From assembly GCF_001043055.1 (NCBI RefSeq), contig NZ_JYLF01000004.1, forward strand, positions 62,001-126,000: a DNA stretch of 64,000 nucleotides, in the 5' to 3' direction. Below, piece after piece: positions 10,750-20,244 of this stretch; the first letter of the stretch is position 1; every line of letters begins with the position of its first letter. Both the position numbers and the translations under genes were made by a program. The notes beneath the pieces are model-generated. The model was not told the DNA's origin. It made no database searches and saw nothing but the letters and a program-made list of their open reading frames with translations. The stretch comes from Pseudomonas weihenstephanensis (GTDB lineage Bacteria; Pseudomonadota; Gammaproteobacteria; Pseudomonadales; Pseudomonadaceae).

Positions 10750-11763
10750 ATGTCGGCGGTACGCATCGGCCCATATACATTGCACAACGGTTTGATTCTC
10801 GCCCCTATGGCGGGAGTCACCGACCAGCCCTTTCGTCAGCTTTGTCGACGGATGGGCGCAGGCCTGGTTGTTTCGGAAATGGTCACCAGCGACATGAGTC
10901 TCTGGAACAGTCGTAAATCGCGCCTGCGCATGATTCACGACGGTGATCCCGAGCCGCGCTCGGTACAGATCGCCGGCGGTGATGCGCAAATGCTGGCAGA
11001 CGCCGCCAGGGCCAATGTGGAACTGGGCGCACAGATCATTGATATCAACATGGGTTGCCCGGCAAAAAAGGTCTGCAACAAGGCCGCCGGTTCCGCCTTA
11101 CTGAAAGACGAAGCATTGGTGAACGAGATCCTGCAAGCCGTTGTGGCTGCGGTTGATGTGCCGGTCACCTTGAAAATCCGTACCGGCTGGGACCGGGACA
11201 ACAAAAACGGCCTTACGGTGGCCAAGATCGCCGAACAGGCAGGCATTACAGCACTGGCGGTACACGGCAGAACCCGTGCCGACCTTTACACCGGCGAAGC
11301 CGAATACGACACCATCGCCGCGATCAAGCAGGCCGTGTCGATACCGGTCTTTGCCAACGGCGACATCGATTCACCCCACAAAGCCCGGCATGTGTTGCAC
11401 GCGACCGGCGCTGATGGACTATTAATTGGCAGGGCGGCTCAAGGGCGGCCCTGGATTTTCCGCGAAGTTGATCATTTTCTGCGAACCGGCCAGCTGTTGC
11501 CGGCACCGCCGATGAGCGAAGTGGAACGTATTCTGCTAGAGCATCTGGCCGCCTTGCATGCCTTCTATGGGGAGGTATTGGGCGTACGTATTGCCCGCAA
11601 GCATGTCGGCTGGTATCTCGCAACCTTGCCGGGCGCCAAGGAGTTTCGCGCCCACTTCAATCGTTTAGAAGACACGGAAGCACAATGCGCCAACGTTCAG
11701 GCGTTTTTCGCCGAACGACACAAGAGCCTGGGGACAGGGGACGAAGGATGGGTGGCCGCATGA
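10750..11763 (+). CDS. dusB: tRNA-dihydrouridine synthase B
   Basis: FMN-dependent enzyme that reduces uridines in the tRNA D-loop to dihydrouridine. 337 residues from the ATG at 10750. Motifs include [20 protein letters not shown] near the N-terminus, [11 protein letters not shown] with the catalytic Cys, the phosphate-binding [10 protein letters not shown] and [18 protein letters not shown]. The frame is open upstream to 10591 but that part overlaps the hairpin and is not coding. The last base pairs overlap the fis start (ATGA), the classic dusB-fis operon. Confidence 0.96.
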   Translation: MSAVRIGPYTLHNGLILAPMAGVTDQPFRQLCRRMGAGLVVSEMVTSDMSLWNSRKSRLRMIHDGDPEPRSVQIAGGDAQMLADAARANVELGAQIIDINMGCPAKKVCNKAAGSALLKDEALVNEILQAVVAAVDVPVTLKIRTGWDRDNKNGLTVAKIAEQAGITALAVHGRTRADLYTGEAEYDTIAAIKQAVSIPVFANGDIDSPHKARHVLHATGADGLLIGRAAQGRPWIFREVDHFLRTGQLLPAPPMSEVERILLEHLAALHAFYGEVLGVRIARKHVGWYLATLPGAKEFRAHFNRLEDTEAQCANVQAFFAERHKSLGTGDEGWVAA

Positions 11764-12080
11764 CGATGATGACCGAGACATTAGTGAGTGGAACAACGCC
11801 CGTGAGCGACAACGTCAATTTGAAACAGCACCTCAATACGCCGAGCGAAGAAGGCCAGACCCTTCGCGGGAGTGTCGAAAAGGCGCTGCACAACTATTTC
11901 GCCCACTTGGAGGGCGCTGAAGTCACGGACGTATACAACCTGGTACTTTCCGAAGTCGAGGCCCCCCTGCTCGAGTGCGTCATGAACTACGTCAAGGGCA
12001 ACCAGACCAAAGCCTCCGAGATGCTGGGCCTCAACCGCGGCACGCTGCGCAAAAAACTCAAACAGTACGATCTGCTGTAA
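11760..12080 (+). CDS. fis: DNA-binding protein Fis
   Basis: Nucleoid protein and transcription factor that bends DNA and activates rRNA and many growth-phase genes. 106 residues. The C-terminal half carries the strongly conserved helix-turn-helix [20 protein letters not shown] followed by [11 protein letters not shown]. The start overlaps the dusB stop by four bases (ATGA), so the two are translationally coupled. The longer open frame from 11685 lies inside dusB and is not used. A terminator follows 17 bases after the stop. Confidence 0.97.
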   Translation: MTMMTETLVSGTTPVSDNVNLKQHLNTPSEEGQTLRGSVEKALHNYFAHLEGAEVTDVYNLVLSEVEAPLLECVMNYVKGNQTKASEMLGLNRGTLRKKLKQYDLL

Positions 12081-12097
12081 GCATTCAATCAAACCTG

Positions 12098-12130
12098 AAA
12101 GGCGTCCTCGTAAAACGGGCCGCCTTTTTT
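12098..12130 (+). terminator. Terminator after dusB-fis
   Basis: AAAGGCG (12098-12104) pairs with CGCCTTT (12121-12127), and three more T follow, giving a CGCCTTTTTT end typical of a factor-independent terminator. It lies between the fis stop and the purH start. Confidence 0.75.
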
Positions 12131-12161
12131 GCTGACTCCTTTGCTTTTGATGGAAATCGAG

Positions 12162-13769
12162 ATGACCGATCAGACTACCCGCCTGCCGATCCGCCGCGCT
12201 TTAATCAGCGTTTCCGACAAAACCGGAATCCTTGATTTCGCCCGTGAACTGGAAGCCCTCGGCGTCGAGATCCTGTCCACTGGCGGTACGTTCAAGTTGC
12301 TGCAAGACAACGGCGTGGCCGCAGTTGAAGTCGCCGATTACACCGGCTTCGCGGAAATGATGGACGGTCGGGTGAAAACCCTGCATCCCAAAATCCACGG
12401 CGGCATCCTGGGCCGTCGCGGCATTGACGACGACATCATGAACGAGCACGGCATCAAGCCGATCGACCTGGTCGCGGTCAACCTCTACCCGTTCGAAGCC
12501 ACCATCAACAAGCCGGGTTGCGACCTGCCTACCGCCATCGAGAACATCGACATCGGCGGCCCGACCATGGTCCGTTCGGCGGCTAAAAACCACAAAGACG
12601 TGGCCATCGTGGTTAACGCCAGCGATTACGCCAACGTGCTGCAAAACCTCAAAGCCGGCGGCCTGACCTACGCTCAGCGTTTCGACCTGATGCTCAAGGC
12701 CTTCGAACACACCGCTGCCTACGACGGCATGATCGCCAACTACCTGGGCACCGTGAACCAGGCCGCCCAAACCTTGAGCACTGAAGACCGCGGCCAATTC
12801 CCGCGCACCTTCAACAGCCAGTTCATCAAGGCGCAAGAAATGCGCTACGGCGAGAACCCGCACCAGAAAGCGGCGTTCTACGTTGAAGCCAAGCCTGCCG
12901 AAGTCAGCATCGCTACCGCGACTCAGCTGCAAGGCAAAGAGCTGTCGTTCAACAACGTGGCCGACACCGACGCTGCGCTGGAATGTGTGAAAAGCTTCGT
13001 CAAACCGGCGTGTGTGATCGTCAAGCACGCCAACCCGTGCGGCGTAGCCGTCAGCCCGGACGCCGAAGGCGGCATCCGCCAGGCTTACGAACTGGCGTAT
13101 GCCACCGACACCGAGTCCGCATTCGGCGGCATCATCGCCTTCAACCGCGAGCTGGACGCCGAAACGGCCAAGGCCATCGTTGAGCGTCAATTCGTTGAAG
13201 TCATCATCGCCCCGTCCGTAAGCGCCGAAGCACGCGCCATCGTCGCCGCCAAAGCCAATGTACGCTTGCTGGCCTGTGGTGAGTGGAGCGCAGATCGCGT
13301 ACCGGCATGGGACTTCAAGCGCGTCAACGGTGGTTTGCTGGTGCAAAGCCGTGACATCGAAATGATCGGCAGCGAAGACCTCAAAGTCGTCACCCAGCGC
13401 GCACCCACCGAGCAAGAGATCAACGACCTGATCTTCGCCTGGAAAGTGGCCAAGTACGTGAAGTCCAATGCGATCGTTTACGCCAAGGGCCGTCAAACCA
13501 TCGGCGTGGGCGCGGGCCAGATGAGCCGCGTAAACTCGGCGCGCATTGCGGCCATCAAGGCCGAACACGCGGGCCTGCAAGTGCAAGGCGCGGTCATGGC
13601 GTCGGACGCTTTCTTCCCGTTCCGTGACGGTATCGACAACGCCGCCAAAGCCGGTATCACGGCCGTGATCCAGCCGGGCGGCTCGATGCGTGACAACGAA
13701 GTGATTGCAGCCGCCGACGAAGCAGGTATTGCCATGGTGTTCACCGGCATGCGCCACTTCCGTCATTAA
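12162..13769 (+). CDS. purH: AICAR transformylase / IMP cyclohydrolase
   Basis: Bifunctional enzyme for the last two steps of IMP synthesis. 535 residues from the ATG at 12162, the family length. The N-terminal IMP cyclohydrolase part has [19 protein letters not shown] and [15 protein letters not shown]. The C-terminal transformylase part has [13 protein letters not shown], the catalytic [10 protein letters not shown] and [13 protein letters not shown], with [10 protein letters not shown] near the end. The frame is open from 12129, but that would start inside the fis terminator region. Only 31 bases separate the terminator from the start, so the promoter must be very close or reads through from fis. 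Confidence 0.98.
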   Translation: MTDQTTRLPIRRALISVSDKTGILDFARELEALGVEILSTGGTFKLLQDNGVAAVEVADYTGFAEMMDGRVKTLHPKIHGGILGRRGIDDDIMNEHGIKPIDLVAVNLYPFEATINKPGCDLPTAIENIDIGGPTMVRSAAKNHKDVAIVVNASDYANVLQNLKAGGLTYAQRFDLMLKAFEHTAAYDGMIANYLGTVNQAAQTLSTEDRGQFPRTFNSQFIKAQEMRYGENPHQKAAFYVEAKPAEVSIATATQLQGKELSFNNVADTDAALECVKSFVKPACVIVKHANPCGVAVSPDAEGGIRQAYELAYATDTESAFGGIIAFNRELDAETAKAIVERQFVEVIIAPSVSAEARAIVAAKANVRLLACGEWSADRVPAWDFKRVNGGLLVQSRDIEMIGSEDLKVVTQRAPTEQEINDLIFAWKVAKYVKSNAIVYAKGRQTIGVGAGQMSRVNSARIAAIKAEHAGLQVQGAVMASDAFFPFRDGIDNAAKAGITAVIQPGGSMRDNEVIAAADEAGIAMVFTGMRHFRH

Positions 13770-13793
13770 GCATTATTGAAGGCGCCGCATAGT

Positions 13794-13898
13794 CTGTAGC
13801 CGCTGCCGCAGGCTGCGATAAGACCCGAAGGGTCTTCAGCGATCTAAACATCCTGCAACCGCTTCGCGGTTGATCGCAGCCTGCGGCAGCGGCTACAG
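13794..13898. repeat. REPIN-type palindromic element
   Basis: A 26-base perfect inverted repeat, left arm 13794-13819 and right arm 13873-13898, both carrying the core GCTGCCGCAGGCTGCGAT or its complement. The 53-base interior contains two smaller hairpins, AGACCC-GAA-GGGTCT (13821-13835) and a stem around CCGCTTCGCGG (13859-13869), so the whole can fold as a branched structure. Two oppositely oriented REP units around a spacer is the REPIN arrangement known in Pseudomonas. It fills most of the purH-purD gap. Confidence 0.85.
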
Positions 13899-13946
13899 AG
13901 CCTGACGTGCGCCCCACAGAATTCAGCGTCATCCGAGGTTTTTGAA

Positions 13947-15245
13947 ATGAATGTTTTGATCATTGGCAGCGGTGGCCGCGAACACGCACTGGCCTGGAAA
14001 GTAGCTCAGGACCCCCGTGTCGCCAAAGTATTCGTTGCCCCTGGCAACGCCGGCACCGCCACCGAAGCCAAGTGCGAGAACGTCGCCATCGACGTGCTGG
14101 CCCTTGAACAGTTGGCCGACTTCGCCGAGAAGAACGTTTCCCTGACCATCGTCGGCCCCGAGGTGCCATTGGTAGCGGGCGTGGTCGATCTGTTCCGCGC
14201 CCGTGGTCTGGACTGCTTCGGCCCGACCGCTGGCGCTGCCCAGCTCGAAGGCTCCAAAGCGTTCACCAAAGATTTCCTGGCGCGTCACAAGATCCCGACC
14301 GCCGACTACCAGAACTTCACCGAAATCGAACCGGCGCTGGCGTATCTGCAAAAAGTCGGCGCGCCGATCGTGATCAAGGCTGATGGCCTGGCCGCCGGTA
14401 AAGGCGTCATCGTTGCCATGACCCTGACCGAAGCCGAAGACGCTGTGCGCGACATGCTCGCGGGCAATGCGTTCGGCGACGCCGGTTCGCGCGTGGTGAT
14501 CGAAGAATTCCTCGATGGCGAAGAAGCCAGCTTTATCGTGATGGTCGACGGCAAGAACGTGCTGCCAATGGCCACCAGCCAGGACCACAAACGCGTCGGC
14601 GACGGCGACACCGGTCCCAACACCGGCGGCATGGGGGCTTACTCCCCTGCCCCGGTGGTCACCGCACACGTTCACCAACGTGTGATGGACCTGGTGATCT
14701 GGCCGACCGTGCGCGGCATGGCTGAAGAAGGCAATGTCTACACGGGTTTCCTGTACGCAGGGCTAATGATCGACAAAGCCGGCAACCCGAAAGTCATCGA
14801 ATTCAACTGCCGCTTTGGCGACCCCGAAACCCAACCGGTGATGTTGCGTCTGCAATCGAGCCTGGTGCTGCTGGTTGAAGCTGCATTGGCTCAAGCACTG
14901 GACAAGGTTGAAGCACAATGGGACCCGCGCCCCAGCCTGGGTATCGTTTTGGCAGCAGGCGGCTATCCTGGCGACTACGCTAAAGGCGCGGTCATTCACG
15001 GACTGGACGCCGCTGCAAAGCGCGAAGGCAAAGTTTTCCACGCCGGCACGGCGCTGAATGCCGCAGGCGAAGTGGTGACAGCCGGTGGTCGCGTGCTGTG
15101 TGCTACGGCGATGGGTGACACGGTCCAGGCCGCTCAGGAGCACGCGTACGCCTTGGCCAAAGCCATCGAGTGGGACGGCTGCTTTTACCGTAACGACATT
15201 GGCTACCGCGCCATTGCACGCGAACGCGGTGAAAACAAGGAGTAA
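13947..15245 (+). CDS. purD: Phosphoribosylamine-glycine ligase (GAR synthetase)
   Basis: ATP-dependent ligation of glycine to phosphoribosylamine, the second step of purine synthesis. 432 residues. Motifs are the N-terminal MNVLIIGSGGREHALAWK, the ATP-grasp APIVIKADGLAAGKGV, SQDHKRVGDGDTGPNTGGMG and EFNCRFGDPETQPVM. The start ATG at 13947 follows closely on the REPIN in the purH-purD gap; purH and purD are neighbours in many gammaproteobacteria. An imperfect hairpin follows the stop before retS. Confidence 0.98.
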   Translation: MNVLIIGSGGREHALAWKVAQDPRVAKVFVAPGNAGTATEAKCENVAIDVLALEQLADFAEKNVSLTIVGPEVPLVAGVVDLFRARGLDCFGPTAGAAQLEGSKAFTKDFLARHKIPTADYQNFTEIEPALAYLQKVGAPIVIKADGLAAGKGVIVAMTLTEAEDAVRDMLAGNAFGDAGSRVVIEEFLDGEEASFIVMVDGKNVLPMATSQDHKRVGDGDTGPNTGGMGAYSPAPVVTAHVHQRVMDLVIWPTVRGMAEEGNVYTGFLYAGLMIDKAGNPKVIEFNCRFGDPETQPVMLRLQSSLVLLVEAALAQALDKVEAQWDPRPSLGIVLAAGGYPGDYAKGAVIHGLDAAAKREGKVFHAGTALNAAGEVVTAGGRVLCATAMGDTVQAAQEHAYALAKAIEWDGCFYRNDIGYRAIARERGENKE

Positions 15246-15259
15246 GCCATCCTTATGGA

Positions 15260-15286
15260 TAGGCAGGGGTGCCCAACCCTTGCCTA
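15260..15286 (+). terminator. Hairpin between purD and retS
   Basis: Arms 15260-15270 and 15276-15286 form an 11-bp stem (one G-U pair) around a 5-base loop, 15 bases after the purD stop. No T run follows, so it may be a weak terminator or an RNA stability element. Confidence 0.4.
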
Positions 15287-15344
15287 ACCATTCCAGCGCC
15301 GCGCATAGTTATCATTAGGCTTTATTCTACGAAGGGACTTCGCC

Positions 15345-18122
15345 GTGCGCTGGCTCAGGATCGCCACAGGTTTTATTGTCAGTTTACTGACCGCCATGCT
15401 CATCTTTCTGCCGGCACATGCTGCCCAAGGCAGCAGTTGGTCAGTGCTCTCAGATCCTGAAGGCACCTTGCAAATAAGCGACGTGCGTTCTGCCCGATTT
15501 GCCAATCAATTCAGCCCTGTCGAACTCGATCAGCTCAAAGCGGCTGAGGCGGGAGAAGCGTTGTGGGTGCGCTTTCGACTGGTGCCCGACAAACACGAAC
15601 AAATCCTGCGCGTTTTTGCCCCCGACTTGTCCCGCTTGGACATGTACGTACTTGATGATCAAAAACTGATCAACGAAGTGACAACGGGCAATAATCTGTC
15701 CCAAGCCGACAAACCACTCCCCAGCAGTGACTATATGTTGCCGCTGCCTCAAAGCAGTCACACGCTGGATGTGTACTTGCGCATGGTCTCCGATCATCAA
15801 TTGCGCCCTTACATCACCCTCGACACAGCGGTGATGCTCGCGGCCAATCAGGGCAAGCCTCTGCTCTATGGTTTGTTACTGGGTTGCATGATGATGTTGG
15901 TGCTGCACAACCTCACACGTTTTGCGTTCACCCGCTCCATCAGTAGCCTGTGGCTGGCGGTGTGTGAAGGCTTGCTGCTCAGCAGCTCGGCCTTGTTCCT
16001 GAACCTGATAGGGCCTTGGCTGCCCGAGTGGCATGGCGCGCAGACACCGGGGGCGTATCTGGCGCTGCTGCTGACCGCACCGTGCGGTTTGATGTTCGCC
16101 TACAGTTTTTTCTCGACCCGTGGTCCGCATCCACTCAACCGCCTGCTGCTCGCCGACATTCTGATCATCAGCCTGGGGGGCTTGCTGCTGCTGTTCATTG
16201 ACAGCCTGCCGCTGAACCTGATGACGTATGCATTCGTCGCCCTGGCCAGCCTGAGCATTTTGCTGGTCTCGGTGTATCACCTGCAAAAAGGCTATCGCCC
16301 CGCGCGCTTGTTCGTGATTGCCATTGCGATTTTCAATATTGGCACGCTGGTGATTCTGCCCGCCCTGTTGGGCCTGACGCTGATTGCTCCCCAAGAACTG
16401 GTGCTGGCGCTGATGGCCATTGTCTGCATCAGTGGTTTTCTGATGAGCCTGGCCTTGAGCGAACGCAACCGCAGCATCACCGAGGATGCGTTCAGCATCA
16501 GCCGCGAACTGGCTGCCAGTAATGCCGAGGTTAATGCCAAAGCCGAGTTTTTGGCCAAAATCAGCCACGAGATTCGCACCCCCATGAACGGCGTTCTGGG
16601 CATGACCGAGTTGCTGCTTGGCACACCGCTGTCGGTCAAACAGCGCGATTACGTGCAAACGATCCACAGTGCAGGCAACGAGTTGCTGACACTGATTAAC
16701 GAAATCCTCGACATCTCCAAACTTGAGTCCGGGCAAATCGAGCTGGACGACGTGCAATTCGATCTCAACGCCCTGATTGACGATTGCCTGAGTATTTTCC
16801 GCACCAAGGCCGAACAGCAAAACGTTGAACTCATCAGCTTCATTCAGCCACAAGTGCCGCGCGTCATTAGTGGCGACCCGACTCGCTTGCGGCAAACCTT
16901 GCTCAGCCTGCTCGAAAGCGCACTGAAGAAAACCGACGAAGGCGAAATCCTCATCGTGGTTGCCCTCGAAGAGCGAACCGGTCCGCCGCGTCTGCGCATT
17001 ACGGTTCAGGACTCCGGCCAACCGATGGATGAGCAGGAACGGGATGCACTGCTGCACGCTGAACTGCACAGCAAGAACTTCCTGGCGGCCACTCGCCTGG
17101 GCGGACACCTGGGGTTGGTGATTGCCCGCCAGTTAATCATGTTGATGGGCGGTGAGTTCGGCATTAAACCCGGCCTGAGCAAAGGCAGCAGCTTGTGGAT
17201 GACCCTGCCTCTTGACCCGCAGCATCTGGAGCACCAGACCTCAGACCTGGACAGCCCGCTCAAAGGGGCACGGGTGCTGGTGGTCGACGACAACGACACC
17301 TGCCGCAAAGTGCTGGTGCAGCAATGCACCGCGTGGGGCCTTAACGTCAATGCCGCCGCCTCGGGCAAAGAAGCCTTGGCCTTGCTGCGAACCAAAGCTC
17401 ACTTGCGCGACTATTTCGACATTGTGTTGCTGGACCAGAACATGCCCGGCATGACTGGCATGCAACTGGCCGCCAAGATCAAGGAAGACCCGAGCCTGAA
17501 CCACGACATTTTGCTGGTCATGCTGACGGGTATCAGCAATGCCCCCAGCAAGATCATTGCGCGTAACTGCGGGATCAAACGCATCCTGGCAAAACCGGTG
17601 GCCGGCTATACCCTCAAAACCACCCTCGCCGATGAACTTAGCCAGCGCAACAAAGGGCATGCCACCAGCAAACCCCAGCCTAGCCACCCGGCATTGCCGA
17701 CGACGGTGCCGAGCGACTTCCGCATTTTGGTGGCCGAAGACAACAGCATTTCCACTAAAGTTATCCGCGGCATGCTGGGCAAACTGAACTTGCAACCCGA
17801 CACCGCGTGCAACGGCGCCGAGGCACTGAAGGCCATGAAAGCCGAGCGCTACGACCTGGTGCTGATGGATTGTGAGATGCCCGTGCTGGATGGTTTCTCG
17901 GCAACCGAACAACTACGCGCGTGGGAAGTCAGCCATCAACGGGTACGTACACCCGTGGTGGCGCTAACCGCCCATATTCTGGCCGAGCACAAGGACCGCG
18001 CCCGCCAAGCGGGAATGGACGGCCACATGGCCAAACCGGTTGAGTTATCGCAGTTGCGCGAACTGGTCGAGTATTGGGTGGCGCAGCGTGAGCTGCGTCA
18101 ATCTCAGATACAGCCTTCCTAG
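15345..18122 (+). CDS. retS: Hybrid sensor kinase RetS
   Basis: Inner-membrane hybrid sensor that, in P. aeruginosa, binds GacS and blocks Gac/Rsm signalling, favouring acute over biofilm-associated behaviour. 925 residues from a GTG with GAAGGGA eight bases upstream. Order of domains: signal anchor, periplasmic 7TMR-DISMED2 (about 35-170), seven membrane helices (about 180-385), HisKA with [12 protein letters not shown] (His408), an ATPase-like domain, REC1 (Asp697 in [10 protein letters not shown]) and REC2 (Asp842 in [12 protein letters not shown]). The ATPase N-box reads [12 protein letters not shown] where a normal kinase has NLLxNAxKFT, and the G-box reads DSGQPMD; both departures fit the non-canonical kinase role of RetS. 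It occupies the PA4856 position downstream of purD. Confidence 0.93.
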   Translation: MRWLRIATGFIVSLLTAMLIFLPAHAAQGSSWSVLSDPEGTLQISDVRSARFANQFSPVELDQLKAAEAGEALWVRFRLVPDKHEQILRVFAPDLSRLDMYVLDDQKLINEVTTGNNLSQADKPLPSSDYMLPLPQSSHTLDVYLRMVSDHQLRPYITLDTAVMLAANQGKPLLYGLLLGCMMMLVLHNLTRFAFTRSISSLWLAVCEGLLLSSSALFLNLIGPWLPEWHGAQTPGAYLALLLTAPCGLMFAYSFFSTRGPHPLNRLLLADILIISLGGLLLLFIDSLPLNLMTYAFVALASLSILLVSVYHLQKGYRPARLFVIAIAIFNIGTLVILPALLGLTLIAPQELVLALMAIVCISGFLMSLALSERNRSITEDAFSISRELAASNAEVNAKAEFLAKISHEIRTPMNGVLGMTELLLGTPLSVKQRDYVQTIHSAGNELLTLINEILDISKLESGQIELDDVQFDLNALIDDCLSIFRTKAEQQNVELISFIQPQVPRVISGDPTRLRQTLLSLLESALKKTDEGEILIVVALEERTGPPRLRITVQDSGQPMDEQERDALLHAELHSKNFLAATRLGGHLGLVIARQLIMLMGGEFGIKPGLSKGSSLWMTLPLDPQHLEHQTSDLDSPLKGARVLVVDDNDTCRKVLVQQCTAWGLNVNAAASGKEALALLRTKAHLRDYFDIVLLDQNMPGMTGMQLAAKIKEDPSLNHDILLVMLTGISNAPSKIIARNCGIKRILAKPVAGYTLKTTLADELSQRNKGHATSKPQPSHPALPTTVPSDFRILVAEDNSISTKVIRGMLGKLNLQPDTACNGAEALKAMKAERYDLVLMDCEMPVLDGFSATEQLRAWEVSHQRVRTPVVALTAHILAEHKDRARQAGMDGHMAKPVELSQLRELVEYWVAQRELRQSQIQPS

Positions 18123-18203
18123 CTACATTACCTGTATGCCTGCCGACAGAGTTCCAACTGCCTGATAGACTTTCGGCGCCTTCCTTCGATGTGAGCTCAT
18201 ACC

Positions 18204-18800
18204 ATGCTCCATGTGCTGTTCAGTGTGTATTTGAAGATGCTGGTGCTCTACAGCCCGTTCTTCGTGCTGTCGTGCTTTATCAGCCTGACGCGTGGCTACT
18301 CGAACAAGGAACGCCGCCGCCTGGCCTGGAAGGTCGCCCTCGCGACGTTGATTTCCAGCGTGTTGCTGTACTTGTTTGGACGCACGATTTTCAACGTGTT
18401 CGGCATCACCGTGGATGCCTTCCGCATCGGCGCCGGCAGCGTGCTATTCATCTCGGCGCTGGGGATGGCCCAAGGTAAATCAGCCGTGCAAACCGACAAC
18501 GTTCAGCAAGACGTCACCATCGTGCCGCTGACCATTCCGTTGACGGTTGGCCCGGGCACCATTGGTGCCTTGTTGGTCATGGGCATCAGCCAGCCGCACT
18601 GGGACGACAAGCTGATGGCGATTGTCAGTATTGCCCTGGCGAGCCTGACAGTGGGCGTGGTGCTGTACTTGTCCAACCGGATTGAACGCATCCTGGGGGA
18701 GCAAGGCTTGCAGATTGTCAGCCGCTTGATGGGCCTTTTTGTGTGTGCGCTGGCTGCACAAATTATCTTTACCGGCGTTAAAGGCTACATGGTGCCTTGA
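18204..18800 (+). CDS. MarC family integral membrane protein
   Basis: 198 residues with about six membrane helices and the UPF0056/MarC motif layout: a first helix pair (LYSPFFVLSCFISLTRGYS), RIGAGSVLFISALGMAQGK, then the conserved VPLTIPLTVGPGTIGALLVM. The family was once linked to multiple antibiotic resistance but has no proven substrate. It follows retS by 81 bases in the same direction. A hairpin that can serve both strands lies right after it. Confidence 0.88.
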   Translation: MLHVLFSVYLKMLVLYSPFFVLSCFISLTRGYSNKERRRLAWKVALATLISSVLLYLFGRTIFNVFGITVDAFRIGAGSVLFISALGMAQGKSAVQTDNVQQDVTIVPLTIPLTVGPGTIGALLVMGISQPHWDDKLMAIVSIALASLTVGVVLYLSNRIERILGEQGLQIVSRLMGLFVCALAAQIIFTGVKGYMVP

Positions 18801-18806
18801 ACAAAA

Positions 18807-18844
18807 AACCGCTGCTCAAGCCCTAGAAGCCAGAGACAGCGGTT
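18807..18844. terminator. Bidirectional terminator between marC-like gene and three-paralog operon
   Basis: AACCGCTG (18807-18814) pairs with CAGCGGTT (18837-18844). On the plus strand CTATTT follows the stem; on the minus strand the stem is followed by a T run (the complement of six A at 18803-18808). It separates two convergent genes. Confidence 0.6.
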
Positions 18845-18848
18845 CTAT

Positions 18849-19463
18849 TTACAGCTCAACCTCTTTAATCATTGTCGCTGCCCAGTCACCCACTACCTGC
18901 TGCACCTCAGTTCGCCGGTTTTCATATACTTTCGGTTCGAACAGAAAACTGCCGCCTTTCGCATTCAACTGCACCAAACTCAACCTTGAGTTAGCCCTTG
19001 GAGACGTGCAGGTAAGCTGCAACCCGCACACAAAAATCTGGAACTCACCGTTGCGTGTCATTTCACACGGAACACATTGATAGCGGGTTAAACGCGCCTC
19101 ACCAGGAGGATTCATCAAGTAACTCAGGGCATCACGTTCCAGGTCCAAAGCAGCAAACATCGCCCCCAAATGCTGAGCCAGGGGCTGGGTACTTTCCATG
19201 CCCGCGATCTGCACCTGGTAATCACGCACTTGATGAGCATTGGAGATCAGTAAAGGCCGCTCGACTATATAAGATCTGAGGGTCAAGCCCAGGCTTAACA
19301 GCGCATATTGATAATACGACAACCATGCCCAATCTCCGGCCTCAGCCCCCCGATTTGCAAACACGGCGGCATACAAAAGGCAATCCTGAATACCCTGTTT
19401 ATGGCTTTCGGGCATACCAGGGGTGAACGTGACGAGCGTATCGCCAATTAGAGTTGCGTTCAT
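18849..19463 (-). CDS. Uncharacterised protein, third gene of a three-paralog operon
   Basis: 204 residues from the ATG at 19463; a GTG at 19478 overlapping the previous stop is an alternative. No named family recognised. It shares a plan with the two upstream genes: an N-terminal TLIGDTLVTFTPGMPESHKQ followed by QDCLLYAAVFA, a helical middle, and a C-terminal beta-rich part beginning EFQIFVCGLQLTC and ending VVGDWAATMIKEVEL. The end resembles the INKLEASGKNYIENIEL end of the first gene. Identity is low, so this is old duplication. No signal peptide or membrane segment is seen. Last gene before the terminator. Confidence 0.7.
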   Translation of the reverse strand: MNATLIGDTLVTFTPGMPESHKQGIQDCLLYAAVFANRGAEAGDWAWLSYYQYALLSLGLTLRSYIVERPLLISNAHQVRDYQVQIAGMESTQPLAQHLGAMFAALDLERDALSYLMNPPGEARLTRYQCVPCEMTRNGEFQIFVCGLQLTCTSPRANSRLSLVQLNAKGGSFLFEPKVYENRRTEVQQVVGDWAATMIKEVEL

Positions 19464-19470
19464 GGGCTTG

Positions 19471-20220
19471 TCACCCACGCAACCTGGTTAAGTCAAGCGG
19501 CGGGTCCGGCAGCCGCGCTGAGCTCCAGGGCATCACGTATTGCCCTGGCTTATCCCCTAACTTTTTGACCACCGTGCCCCTGAGATTGGCGTAATTACGC
19601 CTACTCATCTCATACGAATACGCTTGAAGCTCTAACTTGCTTTCAGGGTCGATCACGAGTGTTTGGTTTAAAAAATCCGTGGCCAATACCGTATGCGTTG
19701 TAAAACTTAGCATCAGGGTGTGAATCACTGGCCCCACGCCCATAAGTGCAAACTTCATACACACCTGGAAGCGATCGGGTACAGGGCACTCGGTGCTCTC
19801 TAAATGCTCCGTGTGCAAGGGCCACACCGTCTGCTCGCGCCATACATTCAATGCGCGCTCTGAAGGCGGCGAGGTTTTGAGCGAGGCGACCAATGCAACA
19901 AACCCAGCCCTCACATCAGCCGTAAAAAGACCGCCACTTTGGTTTGTTACAACGTCGTCAATGCTTAAGGTTTGCACGCCGTCCAAAGCAAAGTAAGGCT
20001 CGTTCAGTCTGATCCAGTACACATTGTCCAGCATCGTCTGGCAGGCCTGCTCTCGCTCAAGGTGCTGCGACACTTGTGGGTACTTGGCTCGCGCACTCAA
20101 CTGTGCCAACAACAATGAATTCGAAACATCAGCTATTTGCTGCGCGGGCATGACGTCCCCCGGCAGCGGCGCTATCACCACGCCTGCATTTACAAAAATG
20201 TGTTTAGGTTGCTTAAACAT
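19471..20220 (-). CDS. Uncharacterised protein, second gene of a three-paralog operon
   Basis: 249 residues; GAGGAC lies upstream of the ATG at 20220. It has the same layout as its neighbours: VNAGVVIAPLPGDVMPAQQ, then DVSNSLLLAQLSARAKYP (compare DVQDGVLFAQLAVDKKYP in the first gene), a variable middle, and a C-terminal half with RFQVCMKFALMG, SYEMSRRNYANLRGTVVKKLGDK. The gene lies 24 bases after the first gene's stop and its end abuts the third gene, so one transcript is likely. No function can be assigned; cytoplasmic by lack of export signals. Confidence 0.72.
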   Translation of the reverse strand: MFKQPKHIFVNAGVVIAPLPGDVMPAQQIADVSNSLLLAQLSARAKYPQVSQHLEREQACQTMLDNVYWIRLNEPYFALDGVQTLSIDDVVTNQSGGLFTADVRAGFVALVASLKTSPPSERALNVWREQTVWPLHTEHLESTECPVPDRFQVCMKFALMGVGPVIHTLMLSFTTHTVLATDFLNQTLVIDPESKLELQAYSYEMSRRNYANLRGTVVKKLGDKPGQYVMPWSSARLPDPPLDLTRLRG

Positions 20221-20244
20221 CGAGACGTCCTCGCTGACCCACTT

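Noticed and set aside
12201..13766. A 521-codon open frame on the minus strand
   Set aside because: It is fully antisense to purH, has no ribosome site or family motif, and arises from the GC-rich codon bias. The same holds for 6931-8238 (opposite accC) and 57333-58655 (opposite ureC).
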